Assembly: GCF_008801835.1 (NCBI RefSeq)
Contig: NZ_VZOW01000013.1
Location: 1-64,000, forward strand
Length of the DNA stretch: 64,000 bases
Direction of reading: 5' to 3'
From: Cupriavidus pauculus
GTDB taxonomy: Bacteria > Pseudomonadota > Gammaproteobacteria > Burkholderiales > Burkholderiaceae
Made by a program: the position numbers and the translations under genes. How positions within the stretch are numbered: position 1 is the stretch's first letter; the number at the start of each line of letters is the position of its first letter. Positions 24,519-33,760 of this stretch are shown here, one piece after another. The notes beneath the pieces were generated by a model, which worked only from the letters and a program-made list of their open reading frames with translations, had not been told where the DNA came from and did not search any database.

Positions 24519-27500
24519 TTAAAAAGGCGAAGAGCCTTGTGTTTCTTTCTCTCTACGGATTTCTCTTCTTCTTTCCTCAACAACTTGCTTGAACTTCTCT
24601 TTATCGTTGGTTTTGGTGACACTGCTACCTATCAAGATATCTGCGGTGTGCTTGATAGCTGATAGAGCATGACTGTCCACCACTGACTCAACAATCGCAT
24701 CCTTGGCTACTTCTCCCGTGGCGTCTTCTTCATCCTTGCTCAAGATGTAGATAGGTGCTCGTTCGTCCCTCAATTTCAAGCTCTCAAGCATCTGTTGGTT
24801 CTCTTCCTCCGTGAGCTCGTGCTGAACTTGGTAGGCTTCCTCTGGTGTTTCTGATTCCCAAGTGCCAGCGTCGACAACCTGGTCGAGTTCTGGTTGCTGA
24901 GAGGTGGGTAGCTCGTTCAATACCCAGCGGTTGATTGGTTGCTTGTCCTTCTCGAGATCGTGTAGGGCTCCGTTCGCCAAGATATCGTGTGCCACTTTCT
25001 TGAAGTCGTTTGGCTTGGGATTCTTCTTGCGGTCTATCCAGTCTGCGGGTTCTGGGTTCGTTACTGTTTTGTAGCTACATACAGGGGTCTCAAGTATGTA
25101 AGCTTTGGGCATATTAGCTCCAAGGTACAAATAACGAATGGGCAGCTTCTTGGGTGAGGTTATCAAGCCCTTTGCATATTGTTCTGGAAGTAGCTTGGCA
25201 AAGAAATTCCATATCTTCTGAGAGAAGGTCAATTGTGGATAACCGTTTTGATCAAGACCAAGCTTGCTGTTGACCTCATCGGGAGTGATGACAATGCCCT
25301 CATGTTCTTGCCAGTTTTGGGAAAAACTTTTGCCGTTTTCTTGATATGTGACTGAGCCATGAAGCTTCTTGAACCATTTCTTACCAACGGCATTGCTGAT
25401 TAATTCAGTATCCTTGCCCATATTGGAGCCGATAAAGAAAATATTGCCCGTGTTTCCTAGTAAGAAATCCACAAACTCTTGCCCATATCCTTGTATCTTG
25501 ATGAGCTGGGAAAGTGCTTGTACAGCAAGCATGACAGAAACACCCTTGGATGCAAATCGCTCAAGTGCCGGATAAATAAAGTCGCTGATATTTCCTAATG
25601 CTTGGAATTCGTCCATCAATATGTAGAACTGGCGAACGAAACCAGCATCCTTGTCGTCTAGGAAAGCGTCATCGTCAATGATACCCTTGGCATAGAACAA
25701 CATGCCTCGGACAAGGGGATTGGTTAATGTTGAATATTGCCCAGAAGTCTTCAAGACAAATATCTTTTTCTCTGGGTTCTCGTCGTAGATCCAATCTCTA
25801 AATGAGAATCTAGGTTGAGTCTCAAATTTGTCCCATGTGTCGTACCACGTGAAAATTGGTGCGAGCTTGGTGATCAAGGTTTGGTGGTCGTTCGTGTTCG
25901 TAATTGAAGCAAGCTCGTGACTACTGAGATTGTTTGCTACCACATCAAGAATCACATCCTCCCAATGCTCCAAGGTTTCGACCATGCCGACAAATGGGAT
26001 TTCGTCGTGTCTGTGCTTTCTAATCAAAGCTCTGAATACAAGGTTTGCTTGTTTCTCTTCTGGCTTTGAGAACTGCTTGCCGACAAATTCAATCATGTCA
26101 TCGTCGGTGTTGAAGCTGAATCCTCGCTGAAGCAATCGCATGGTTGCTTGAGTGATGGGAAGCTTGATGGCATCATTGATAAATAGAGTCCTCTCGTCTG
26201 GGGTCAATGACTCAATAGCAAAGGCGAAGATTTCACGGTATGGTTTCTTGAGAATTTCAACCATATTCGCCCATTTCCATCTTAAGCCTTCCTCGTTGCC
26301 AATGTCCTTGTTTAATGAGCGAATGAGCCCTCTAAAAACAAGGTGAGGAATGACATTCTCAACGATGACTGGTGGTTCTCCATCTTTATTTTTCTCTTTG
26401 AAAATCGGAATTAGATGCTCAGCAAGGCGAATCTGATTTTCGTCGTATTGGTCTTGTAGTAAGCGAACGGACATTTGATTGATGTCTCGCTTGTATTGAT
26501 AGCCATCCCAGATTTCAGCTAATTGAAGCAAGTGCTTTGTGAAACTCTCCATTGTTCCCAGCACGTTTGAGAGAGTTGTTTCCCCCATTTGGATAATTTG
26601 AAGTGCTTCGGGATAGTGGCGTCTGATGATGGGCTCAAGCTCTTCAGGTGTGAGCTTCAAGTAGTGAACGACATTATTGAAACTCCAATCTGTTCCGCAT
26701 GTGTCGATAAGCGCTACTGTTGAACCTACACCGACTGAGCGAGCGGTGTTAGGCCAGAATGGGTCTTTGTCACTGTCGGGAATTTGGCCTTTCCAAAATT
26801 CCTCAGCATGTAGCTTGTTTTCAAAATCTTTTGCCACCCACCAGGCAACTCCATTTTTATTATGTGGAGCAATCATATGCATCATTTCAATGGGTATGTC
26901 TCGGCTGTAATCTGCCTTGGCTGTGTCCACTATGAAGAGCTTGATGAGTTCCCCAGCAAGAATTCTTCGTTTGAATTCGTGTGTTCTCTTTTTGATAACT
27001 TGCGTCTTGCCTCGGCGTGAGCCTGCTGCAAAAAGGAAGTGAGGTCTGCGTTGACCATCTGGCATACAAACCTTCTCATTGGGCTTGAGCTGGTCCAGAT
27101 CGGGGTCATTGGGGTTGTAGCCGTTGTCTGTTTCCATGATGAAGGCTGGCTCGATGCCGTCATCTGCCTCTCGTCTGAGCTGGTTGGCTAGGTCTCGTTT
27201 GAAGGTTGGATAAGCGTCCTCTCCCTCAACGAGCTCACGGCCACGGGTCTGAATCTCAACCTCAGTGGCTTTCCAAGCTGCAAAACCTATCTTGACGGCC
27301 GCAATGGTTCCCGCAAGGAAAGAGAACAACCATCTCCACCCAAGCCTTCCAAGCTCGCCTCTGTCGCCTAGCCAGCTAATCCATGCTCCGTACTGCTGGT
27401 AGTTCTCGCCTTGGAAAAATGGAACAAGCTTGCCGAACCACATCTCGTAGAACATGAGAAGGTGGTAGAGCGGTACGCGGTTGTTTGTTGGGAGTGGTAG

Positions 27501-27653
27501 CAGTGGAATGTCATGCCAGCTCAATAGAAGTGCTGCCGACATGAAAAAGAAAAACGATAAGATGACTAATGCGATTACTGAGCCGACATTGATATATGGC
27601 CCATCAATTAAATAAGAAGTTCCTGGCAACTTCAAAACTGGCTTCTGCTTCAT
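24519..27653 (-). CDS. traD: Type IV coupling protein, TraD-like
   Basis: 1044 residues. Two N-terminal membrane helices (VIALVILSFFFFMSAALLL; WLFSFLAGTIAAVKIGFAAW) lead to an FtsK/VirD4-type ATPase. Walker A is FAAGSRRGKTQ near residue 211, and Walker B is FYILMDEFQALGNISDF near residue 679, followed by VSVMLAVQALSQL. By family it brings the relaxase-DNA complex to the secretion channel and pumps DNA. Length, motifs and its place next to the relaxase fit. It is a single gene with its own promoter region carrying the GCCTTGTAGACTTG element. The symbol denotes family only. Confidence 0.85.
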   Translation of the reverse strand: MKQKPVLKLPGTSYLIDGPYINVGSVIALVILSFFFFMSAALLLSWHDIPLLPLPTNNRVPLYHLLMFYEMWFGKLVPFFQGENYQQYGAWISWLGDRGELGRLGWRWLFSFLAGTIAAVKIGFAAWKATEVEIQTRGRELVEGEDAYPTFKRDLANQLRREADDGIEPAFIMETDNGYNPNDPDLDQLKPNEKVCMPDGQRRPHFLFAAGSRRGKTQVIKKRTHEFKRRILAGELIKLFIVDTAKADYSRDIPIEMMHMIAPHNKNGVAWWVAKDFENKLHAEEFWKGQIPDSDKDPFWPNTARSVGVGSTVALIDTCGTDWSFNNVVHYLKLTPEELEPIIRRHYPEALQIIQMGETTLSNVLGTMESFTKHLLQLAEIWDGYQYKRDINQMSVRLLQDQYDENQIRLAEHLIPIFKEKNKDGEPPVIVENVIPHLVFRGLIRSLNKDIGNEEGLRWKWANMVEILKKPYREIFAFAIESLTPDERTLFINDAIKLPITQATMRLLQRGFSFNTDDDMIEFVGKQFSKPEEKQANLVFRALIRKHRHDEIPFVGMVETLEHWEDVILDVVANNLSSHELASITNTNDHQTLITKLAPIFTWYDTWDKFETQPRFSFRDWIYDENPEKKIFVLKTSGQYSTLTNPLVRGMLFYAKGIIDDDAFLDDKDAGFVRQFYILMDEFQALGNISDFIYPALERFASKGVSVMLAVQALSQLIKIQGYGQEFVDFLLGNTGNIFFIGSNMGKDTELISNAVGKKWFKKLHGSVTYQENGKSFSQNWQEHEGIVITPDEVNSKLGLDQNGYPQLTFSQKIWNFFAKLLPEQYAKGLITSPKKLPIRYLYLGANMPKAYILETPVCSYKTVTNPEPADWIDRKKNPKPNDFKKVAHDILANGALHDLEKDKQPINRWVLNELPTSQQPELDQVVDAGTWESETPEEAYQVQHELTEEENQQMLESLKLRDERAPIYILSKDEEDATGEVAKDAIVESVVDSHALSAIKHTADILIGSSVTKTNDKEKFKQVVEERRREIRREKETQGSSPF

Positions 27654-27678
27654 GTGTGTCCTTTTTTGTTTTTGTAGA

Positions 27679-27722
27679 CATACACTTAGCAGATTATTTC
27701 ATTTGTTCAAGTCTACAAGGCT
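27679..27722 (-). promoter_or_regulatory. Promoter region of the coupling-protein gene
   Basis: TTGAAC, 16 bp, TAAGTG, preceded by GCCTTGTAGACTTG, the element also found before the 21255 gene. Confidence 0.45.
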
Positions 27723-27731
27723 GTAGATGAA

Positions 27732-27755
27732 CAAAAACCCCTTGCAAGGGGCTTG
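27732..27755. terminator. Terminator
   Basis: Perfect CCCCTTGCAAGGGG stem with A and T runs, downstream of 27778-27990. Confidence 0.75.
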
Positions 27756-27777
27756 TTTATATGGAGACCGTCAATTA

Positions 27778-27990
27778 TTAAACTTTAAAAGGTTTGTCAA
27801 GGCCAAGCTTTTGCTTTGCTCTGAAGAAGAGATTCTTCAATGTGAATCCTTGCTTGAATGTCTTCCATCCGAAACCTTCAAGCCCAGCTCCATCAAGTGG
27901 CTCTTCGTCAAATCTCCAAGTCATCTGTGATAAGTTATCTTGGAATTCCTTCTCTCTCTCGTCAATTTCTTCCTTTTTGTAAAATCTCAT
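27778..27990 (-). CDS. Small unknown protein
   Basis: 70 residues, charged (MRFYKKEEIDEREKEF ... KQKLGLDKPFKV). Its ATG follows CGGAGAGG, with its own promoter inside the relaxase 3' end. Not recognised. Confidence 0.6.
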   Translation of the reverse strand: MRFYKKEEIDEREKEFQDNLSQMTWRFDEEPLDGAGLEGFGWKTFKQGFTLKNLFFRAKQKLGLDKPFKV

Positions 27991-28025
27991 TTTGCCTCTC
28001 CGTGTTCAAAGTTATATTTCAACTC

Positions 28026-28053
28026 TTTATACGGAAGAAAATGGATTTGTCAA
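28026..28053 (-). promoter_or_regulatory. Promoter of the 27778 gene
   Basis: TTGACA, 16 bp, TATAAA, overlapping the last codons of the relaxase gene. Confidence 0.7.
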
Positions 28054-31000
28054 CGGATGATGTCATCTTTTTCCTTCTTCTTGCGTTTTTCTGTCTTTTT
28101 AGCCTGGTCTTTCATGATGGTCTGAAGACTGTCTTTCTGTTTATTGGCAAGCTGTGTAGGTTCTGATTTTTTCTTTGAAGCCTTGGTTTTCTGCTTGGCT
28201 GGCTTCTTGGAATCCTTGATAGTTGGCTCCGCTTTAGCCTCAGTCTGTTTAATCTCATCCTTCTTGATAAGCACTGGCTCGTTTCCAGAATATTCCTTGC
28301 CATCCTTGGTTTGAACCTCGACCTTGTGAGCTTCAGGATTGCTTTGAACTTCACTTCTCTGTTTAAGAGCATCGTAGTATTTATCTACTGCTAAACCATC
28401 CATGATCTGAAAATCGAAGGTACTCTTCTTGTAGGCAGTAGTGGACATGGCTTCAATGATTGAAGCAAAGTCGTCCATTCTGTGTCTTGGCTCAGTTTCT
28501 TTGCCTTTAATTTGAGGAACATGCTGGTTCAAGAAATTTCGAATATCAACAAAAGAGCCTTTCATTTCCTCGTCAAGAGTGATTCCATTTTTGGCTGCTA
28601 CATCCTCAGCCCACTTCAACATCTTTTTGGTGGGTTCCTTGTCGGCAAGTTCTTCTGCCCATTTGTTAGCAAGCTCGTCACTCAAATACATCTTGAAGCC
28701 GCTCTTGTGGCGTGAAACTCCAACATAAGCCAAGTGCATGTTGTCAAGATTAGTTGGTGCGTATTCGGTAGCTTCGTAAGTAGAGCCTTGGTTTTTGTGG
28801 ATTGTGGTGGCATATCCATTATTGACGTTGTGCTCTTTGTTGGTGGACAACCATACCTCTTTAGGTGCGTCTCCATTCGCTCCGTCGATCAATACCTTGA
28901 TTGCATTAACTTGATGCTTCTTGGTGAGTCTGTTGAAGACGGTTTTGAACTCGGTCACGGTTCCAAGCTCTGAGTTGACAACCTTCTCTTGCTCCACATC
29001 GTCACTGAGCTGACCTTTGGTGAAGACAATACGATCTCCAACACAAAAAGACTTCTCGCCGTCTTTGGTTTGAAGCTTTACCTCATCCTTGGGATCGCTT
29101 GAAAGAAGACCTTGCTCTTTCAAAGTGTCACGAATAATGCTGTTGATTCTGTCGCAATCTGCGTTGGTTCCAGCATAGGCGGCCTTCTTCATGAAAGCAT
29201 TTGGATCTTCCATGTAGTCCTGGGCTATTTTCTGGAATTTCTCTTCCTCAGTTTTGCAGATAATGATGCTGCCTTCATCAAACAAGGTTCTCATGCCTTT
29301 GCCGACTCTGCCATATCCGAAGTCTTGAACCATTTCACGGTGGCGAGCGGTATTTTGACGGTTGATTTCTGTTAGCTGCTCGCAAACAAAATCGTTGGAC
29401 ATGACTCTAAATGTTCCGCCATGTGCTACTGATTGAATCTGCTTGGCATCTCCGATACTGATTATTTTTGCACCAGATTCATTGACGTGCTTCATTAAGC
29501 GGTGGTAGTCGTCAAGGCAAGCCATGCCCATCTCGTCCCCAATAACTACGGTATCCTTGTTCCACTTCACTTTGCCCTTGTCGAGGTCATTCAACACCTT
29601 CGCCAAACTTCCATAAGAGCCTTCTTGGAAGCGAGCATCATTGGCTAAACCTTTGACTGCCTTGTTGGTTGGTGCCACTGCGAAAACATTCTTGCCGTCT
29701 GCTTCGTAGGATTCTTTGATAGCACGGGCAACGAATGATTTTCCTGTACCTGGATCACCCATAATGAAATGTGCTGAGCCTGGCTTGGTCATGATCGACA
29801 TGAAGCTTTCTCTCTGCCCTTTGGAGCATTTGACGGGCTTGTTAAGCTCACGGCTCATCTGGTTTTCAAAAGCAAGAAGTCTCTGAGCTGCCTTTTGTTC
29901 TGGGATAGTGAATTGGACTTCACCAGATCTAGCTTTGGCTGTCTCGTGCATGTATTGCTCTTGAGCTAAAACCTCCTTGGTTGTGAAGCTCATTTCACGG
30001 GTATAGCGAATTTGTTTTTGGCGGTATTCGTGCGGGTCAGTAATCTTTCCAGCAAGGAAGTCTTTGTAATAGTCCACTTTGGTCTTATCGATCATGTGGA
30101 CACATTGCTCTTCAAAGATACGGGCTGCTTCTCGTTGAGCCTTGTCCTTGTCCATATCGTTGATGAGTTGCTTGACCATATGGGCTTTGAATTGCCCTTC
30201 GGTGAAGTGAAGCTCTTTCATTTTGCGAAGAAAACCCTTCACAAGTTGCTGGTCTCGTTCTCTTGGATCGTTCTCAACGGCTCCATATTCAACAGGACCA
30301 TTCTTGTCCATCTCGGTTTTCTGGAACTTACGAACAAAGCCCTTGGTTAATGCCTCATCAGATCTCGTTGAGTAACCAAGGCGCACCTGGTTGAAGTCCA
30401 ACTTTTGCTTGATGGATTGAGAGGTCCAGCCCATGCCATCCATTTCTGCTTTCCACTTGGCTAACATTTCGGAAGGAGAGAGTTCTGATTTGTCGTCTCT
30501 GCTGGTAACACGTGCGATTTCAGTTGCTATGAAACCTTGTCCCTTTTGGGCTGCTGCCATTTCCTCACTTCTCTTGCTGTAGAAGTCTTGAACCATTTTG
30601 GGAACCCAATCATCAGGTAGGTCATAAGAGCAAATATTTTTCTCGTCGTCGGGTATGAAGTCGTCGTTTTTCTCGTCATCAAGAATCACTGGCTTAAACA
30701 CAAAGCCCATCTTATTCTCAAGCTCTTCCTTGATTTCAGCCTGGAAGCAAGCATTCAAGGTGTCCTTGTGTTTGGCAACTTCACCCATATACAAGGCGGT
30801 CAATTTGTCGTCAAAACCTCTTGCCACATTCAATACATCAAAGTGAAAGTGGATATAGGGCTCAACTCCGTTCTGTTCTGAGCCACGGTTTTCTATGTGC
30901 ATGTAGTTGACGGCCATGATTGAGCGAGCATAGTTCAAGGATTCTCCATCCTTGCCAGTTCTGACCATTGCATACTCAAGAGCAAGTGGCATGACCTTCT

Positions 31001-31532
31001 CGCTAAATACTCGGTTGGCTATCTCGTTGAATTTCTCAATATAGGAAGGGTCTTCGGTAGCCAAGCGAGCCAATGTCTTGCTGAAGTTTCCACCCATGCC
31101 AAAAACGAATTCTGTGCCAATAGCACGCTGTTTCTTGGCTTCCTCTGGGTGGTAGGTGCCCAGCTCGTCCATAGGGGAAGCATTGCGATTGAGAACAACC
31201 ATCTTGCCTCGTGGTGTGTCCTTGATCTGCTTCTTGAATGGGGAGTCTTCTGGAAGGTATTCAGCGGGGCAGTAGCCATGGGACAAGTCTCGCCAAAGAT
31301 CAAGGGTCATGAGTCTGTCTTGTATCCCTAAATCTTTCGCCAAACCTCCCATCACCTTGGGAGCATATGGAGAGCCTTTGACGATATCCGCATACTTAGG
31401 ATCATCAAGGTCTGGTTCTAGGTCTTCTGGATATTGCTTCTTGATTTCATTCAAGATAGCGGCCATGTTGTAGGCGATCTGCTTCTCGTGATAATCGCCG
31501 TTCTTCATGGTCATATAGTCAATGAGCATCAT
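28050..31532 (-). CDS. traI: MobF relaxase-helicase (TraI/TrwC-like)
   Basis: 1160 residues. The N-terminal relaxase domain has Tyr14 and Tyr21 as likely nicking residues, EFVFGMGGNFSKTLARL (the MobF motif that usually reads DLTFSAPKSVS), and a histidine metal site (H212 in YMHIENR; H228 and H230 in PYIHFHFDVLN). The C-terminal part is a RecD-type helicase with Walker A MGDPGTGKSF near residue 590, VIGDEMG, SIGDAKQIQSV and motif VI YVGVSRHKSGF. It should nick oriT, stay bound to the 5' end and unwind the strand. The tail is Lys-rich. It overlaps the upstream gene by 4 bp and is the last gene of a five-gene operon starting at 32818. Confidence 0.9.
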   Translation of the reverse strand: MMLIDYMTMKNGDYHEKQIAYNMAAILNEIKKQYPEDLEPDLDDPKYADIVKGSPYAPKVMGGLAKDLGIQDRLMTLDLWRDLSHGYCPAEYLPEDSPFKKQIKDTPRGKMVVLNRNASPMDELGTYHPEEAKKQRAIGTEFVFGMGGNFSKTLARLATEDPSYIEKFNEIANRVFSEKVMPLALEYAMVRTGKDGESLNYARSIMAVNYMHIENRGSEQNGVEPYIHFHFDVLNVARGFDDKLTALYMGEVAKHKDTLNACFQAEIKEELENKMGFVFKPVILDDEKNDDFIPDDEKNICSYDLPDDWVPKMVQDFYSKRSEEMAAAQKGQGFIATEIARVTSRDDKSELSPSEMLAKWKAEMDGMGWTSQSIKQKLDFNQVRLGYSTRSDEALTKGFVRKFQKTEMDKNGPVEYGAVENDPRERDQQLVKGFLRKMKELHFTEGQFKAHMVKQLINDMDKDKAQREAARIFEEQCVHMIDKTKVDYYKDFLAGKITDPHEYRQKQIRYTREMSFTTKEVLAQEQYMHETAKARSGEVQFTIPEQKAAQRLLAFENQMSRELNKPVKCSKGQRESFMSIMTKPGSAHFIMGDPGTGKSFVARAIKESYEADGKNVFAVAPTNKAVKGLANDARFQEGSYGSLAKVLNDLDKGKVKWNKDTVVIGDEMGMACLDDYHRLMKHVNESGAKIISIGDAKQIQSVAHGGTFRVMSNDFVCEQLTEINRQNTARHREMVQDFGYGRVGKGMRTLFDEGSIIICKTEEEKFQKIAQDYMEDPNAFMKKAAYAGTNADCDRINSIIRDTLKEQGLLSSDPKDEVKLQTKDGEKSFCVGDRIVFTKGQLSDDVEQEKVVNSELGTVTEFKTVFNRLTKKHQVNAIKVLIDGANGDAPKEVWLSTNKEHNVNNGYATTIHKNQGSTYEATEYAPTNLDNMHLAYVGVSRHKSGFKMYLSDELANKWAEELADKEPTKKMLKWAEDVAAKNGITLDEEMKGSFVDIRNFLNQHVPQIKGKETEPRHRMDDFASIIEAMSTTAYKKSTFDFQIMDGLAVDKYYDALKQRSEVQSNPEAHKVEVQTKDGKEYSGNEPVLIKKDEIKQTEAKAEPTIKDSKKPAKQKTKASKKKSEPTQLANKQKDSLQTIMKDQAKKTEKRKKKEKDDIIR

Positions 31533-32074
31533 ATCTTCTGTCCTCGCACTGTCTTGGCTACTTTCTGATTCAACGAGGCACTAAGCTTTGCTCTGAAGAT
31601 TTCATCTTGGTAGTGCTGAAGAATTGCCATCAGTGCCAAGAGCTCGCCTGGTGTAGCAAGATCGGTGTTTCCATTCTTGTCTAGCTGGTCTGCATAGGGC
31701 TGAGTATTGGGAATGGATAGCTGTAGCAAGCTTCTTCTGTTGCCACTTTGTTTGAAGTAATTTCGTTGAATATTCCAAGGTGTTCCCGTCATTTCGTTGT
31801 TGAAATAAACGATGAATTGGTTGATGGCTTGGCTGCATTCTTCCTTGATTTCTCGGATCTCTTCCTGCTGCTTTCTGTGTTTTGCTTGAAGCTCTTCCGA
31901 GAGCAAAACCTTGCCTCCAATTTTTAGGAAGAGGGATTGCTCGCCATTTGCGTAGCCGGAAACAACAGTCCCGTTTTGTTGATTGCTCAAGTAGATGGGG
32001 TCAAGTTCATCTTGCAATAATGTTGTTTGAAGATCACCCAAGTTCTTGCTCATAAAATCCTGTACTGTTTTCAT
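31529..32074 (-). CDS. Unknown relaxase-operon protein
   Basis: 181 residues (MKTVQDFMSKNLGD...). The middle is a charged helix (LQAKHRKQQEEIREIKEE) followed by RNYFKQSGNRRSLLQLSIP. Start 32074 gives 8 bp to GGAGAA; an ATG at 32080 is too close. It is translationally coupled to the relaxase by an ATGA overlap, so a relaxosome role is plausible. Not recognised. Confidence 0.65.
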   Translation of the reverse strand: MKTVQDFMSKNLGDLQTTLLQDELDPIYLSNQQNGTVVSGYANGEQSLFLKIGGKVLLSEELQAKHRKQQEEIREIKEECSQAINQFIVYFNNEMTGTPWNIQRNYFKQSGNRRSLLQLSIPNTQPYADQLDKNGNTDLATPGELLALMAILQHYQDEIFRAKLSASLNQKVAKTVRGQKI

Positions 32075-32076
32075 TG

Positions 32077-32349
32077 TCATTCTCCTTTTGCCATAATTTG
32101 AAATTTTAGGTGTTCGTTCTCTTCAGTGAGTCTATTGATAAGGTCATGAAGTCTCTGAAATTCTGCATCAGTGACTTGCGCGAACTGGTCTTGAAGGCTG
32201 TACTTCGCATGTAGGGCAATAGCCTCATGATAGAAAGAACTTCTCTTCACGTCCTTTTGCTTGCCTTTGACAATCTTTGGTTGTGTCTTCATCCAGTTGT
32301 CGATATAGGCTTCCTCGTGGTTGTTTTCCATGATTGTTGTTTTTCTCAT
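32077..32349 (-). CDS. Small relaxase-operon protein
   Basis: 90 residues starting MRKTTIMENNHEEAY with a C-terminal leucine-rich helix (LHDLINRLTEENEHLKFQI). The start at 32349 fits AAGGTG and the stop of the gene before it; upstream in-frame ATGs lie inside that gene. Probably a coiled-coil partner. Function unknown. Confidence 0.6.
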   Translation of the reverse strand: MRKTTIMENNHEEAYIDNWMKTQPKIVKGKQKDVKRSSFYHEAIALHAKYSLQDQFAQVTDAEFQRLHDLINRLTEENEHLKFQIMAKGE

Positions 32350-32351
32350 AC

Positions 32352-32591
32352 TTACACCTTGCCTATTAAAAATCCAACAAAAAACATGGCGAAGACTAGA
32401 GCCCATAAGCGATAGTTCCAGTTTGAATACTCATCAATCTTGTTTGTGAGTGAGCATAGGGCAAGATTGTTGATCTTCATTTCATCTTGCAATTGCTGGT
32501 TGTACTCAAAGGAGCGTTTAAGTTCTCGTCCAACGATAAGAACTTGCTCTTGTGGGGTGTATTCCTCAAAGGGTTTCTCTAATCTGCTCAT
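32352..32591 (-). CDS. Small tail-anchored membrane protein
   Basis: 79 residues: a charged helix and a C-terminal membrane helix (LWALVFAMFFVGFLIGKV). It overlaps the upstream gene by ATGA. It is part of the relaxase operon and may tether it to the membrane. Confidence 0.62.
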   Translation of the reverse strand: MSRLEKPFEEYTPQEQVLIVGRELKRSFEYNQQLQDEMKINNLALCSLTNKIDEYSNWNYRLWALVFAMFFVGFLIGKV

Positions 32592-32818
32592 GCTTGCCCC
32601 TTGTTTTGTTCTTCTTGTAGATGGTTGAATGCCTCTTGGATCTTGGCCTTGTCTTCCTCGGTGATCTTTTCTTGGGAAGTTAGCAATGAGAGATTCATCA
32701 AGCCAACTTTTCCTACTGAAGTTATCACTTGTTGGAGTTCCTTAATCTTGAGTCTCATTAGAAAGACTTCAAGGAACAAGAAGGCGACTGCGATAGATAG
32801 TATTATTGTTGTGCTCAT
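32588..32818 (-). CDS. Small membrane protein with coiled coil
   Basis: 76 residues: an N-terminal membrane helix (TIILSIAVAFLFLEVFLM) and a coiled coil ending EEDKAKIQEAFNHLQEEQN. First gene of the relaxase operon behind a class A-type promoter. Function unknown. Confidence 0.62.
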   Translation of the reverse strand: MSTTIILSIAVAFLFLEVFLMRLKIKELQQVITSVGKVGLMNLSLLTSQEKITEEDKAKIQEAFNHLQEEQNKGQA

Positions 32819-32847
32819 GTATTTTCCTTTTTTGGTTTTATTTTCTT

Positions 32848-32875
32848 GTTATAAAGGAAAATTTTGGCTTGTCAA
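32848..32875 (-). promoter_or_regulatory. Class A-type promoter of the relaxase operon
   Basis: TTGACA, 16 bp, TATAAC. A degenerate ATATCGGGTAT site lies just upstream. Confidence 0.75.
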
Positions 32876-33119
32876 ACATATCGGGTATTGGTTTTTTATT
32901 CTTTCCCGTGAAGAAACTTATTGCCGTAGGATTTTATTGAGATTTTAGCGAGAACCACATTTTAATGTAATGAGTGCTTTAAAAGATTTACCGCCGAAAA
33001 AAACAACCATCTTTATATGGTTTTGGTCTCTTTCGGTTAAATCTGGGCATATCTGGTTTGTTTCGGTTTAATTTGTGTGCTTTTGGGCTATTTTTGTTTT
33101 ATGTCGCTGCAATCTAAAC
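32876..33119. other. Divergent intergenic region, oriT candidate
   Basis: It lies between the relaxase operon and a divergent gene pair. It holds a nested inverted repeat at about 32994-33042 (CCGAAA ... AACCAT-CTTTAT-ATGGTT ... TTTCGG) and two TTTCGGTTWAAT direct repeats. No gene is visible. The position fits oriT, but no known MobF nick-site sequence is evident. Confidence 0.4.
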
Positions 33120-33147
33120 TTGACTTTATTTAATTGTCGCTTATAAA
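33120..33147 (+). promoter_or_regulatory. Promoter of the 33182 pair
   Basis: TTGACT, 16 bp, TATAAA, 34 bp before the start codon. Confidence 0.7.
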
Positions 33148-33181
33148 AGAATTGTTATTATTACAAAACGGAGACAATTAA

Positions 33182-33760
33182 ATGAGTGATATAAGAGAAT
33201 TAGGCTTGTCGGCAATTGATGAAGTTAAGAGAAAATCTGTGAGTGGGAAGAAGTCTCTTAAGCAAATTTTTAGAGAAGAGCTTGTCTTTTGGGAGACTGA
33301 GTTAAGAATATGGTGTAGAGAGGATGATTATTACGATAAGATAAAAGAAATTCTTTTTAAGGCTGGATATGAAGTCTCTCATTCGACCATTGGATATAAC
33401 TTATCCGTGGTGGCAAAGGAAATTGGTTTTGATAGAAAAACCAAGAAACTTGATGGTAGGAAGGCAACTCGCAAGAAGCATATTGATTACTCGGACATTG
33501 ACAAGTTGAGTGAGTCCGTGTTGGTTGCTTCTTCTGATAGTAAGGTCAAGCTTTCTCTTCGTGAGGAATTGAAGAGATATTTGCCAGGTTTAGAGAACGA
33601 GCTTTATCCTGCATTGATTGCTCGCAAGATTCCAAGGTACAAGTTTATTTGTGAAGAAATACTTGCTCCTTTGGGGTATGACGTTAATCCAGATTATTTG
33701 AGAAAGATGATTTCTAATATCAAGAAGAAAATGAGAGCCGAAGGTGGTGAGTATGAATAA
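33182..33760 (+). CDS. Two-module protein next to the relaxase operon
   Basis: 192 residues with two copies of one module: a helix like FREELVFWETEL, a gap, then ...ILFKAGYEVSHSTIGYNL, and again LREELKRYLPGLENELYP ... EEILAPLGYDVNPDYLRKM. The second half of each module may be a DNA-binding helix-turn-helix. It starts behind CGGAGA and overlaps the next gene, which has one more copy of the module. A relaxosome accessory role is possible. The family is not recognised. Confidence 0.68.
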   Translation: MSDIRELGLSAIDEVKRKSVSGKKSLKQIFREELVFWETELRIWCREDDYYDKIKEILFKAGYEVSHSTIGYNLSVVAKEIGFDRKTKKLDGRKATRKKHIDYSDIDKLSESVLVASSDSKVKLSLREELKRYLPGLENELYPALIARKIPRYKFICEEILAPLGYDVNPDYLRKMISNIKKKMRAEGGEYE

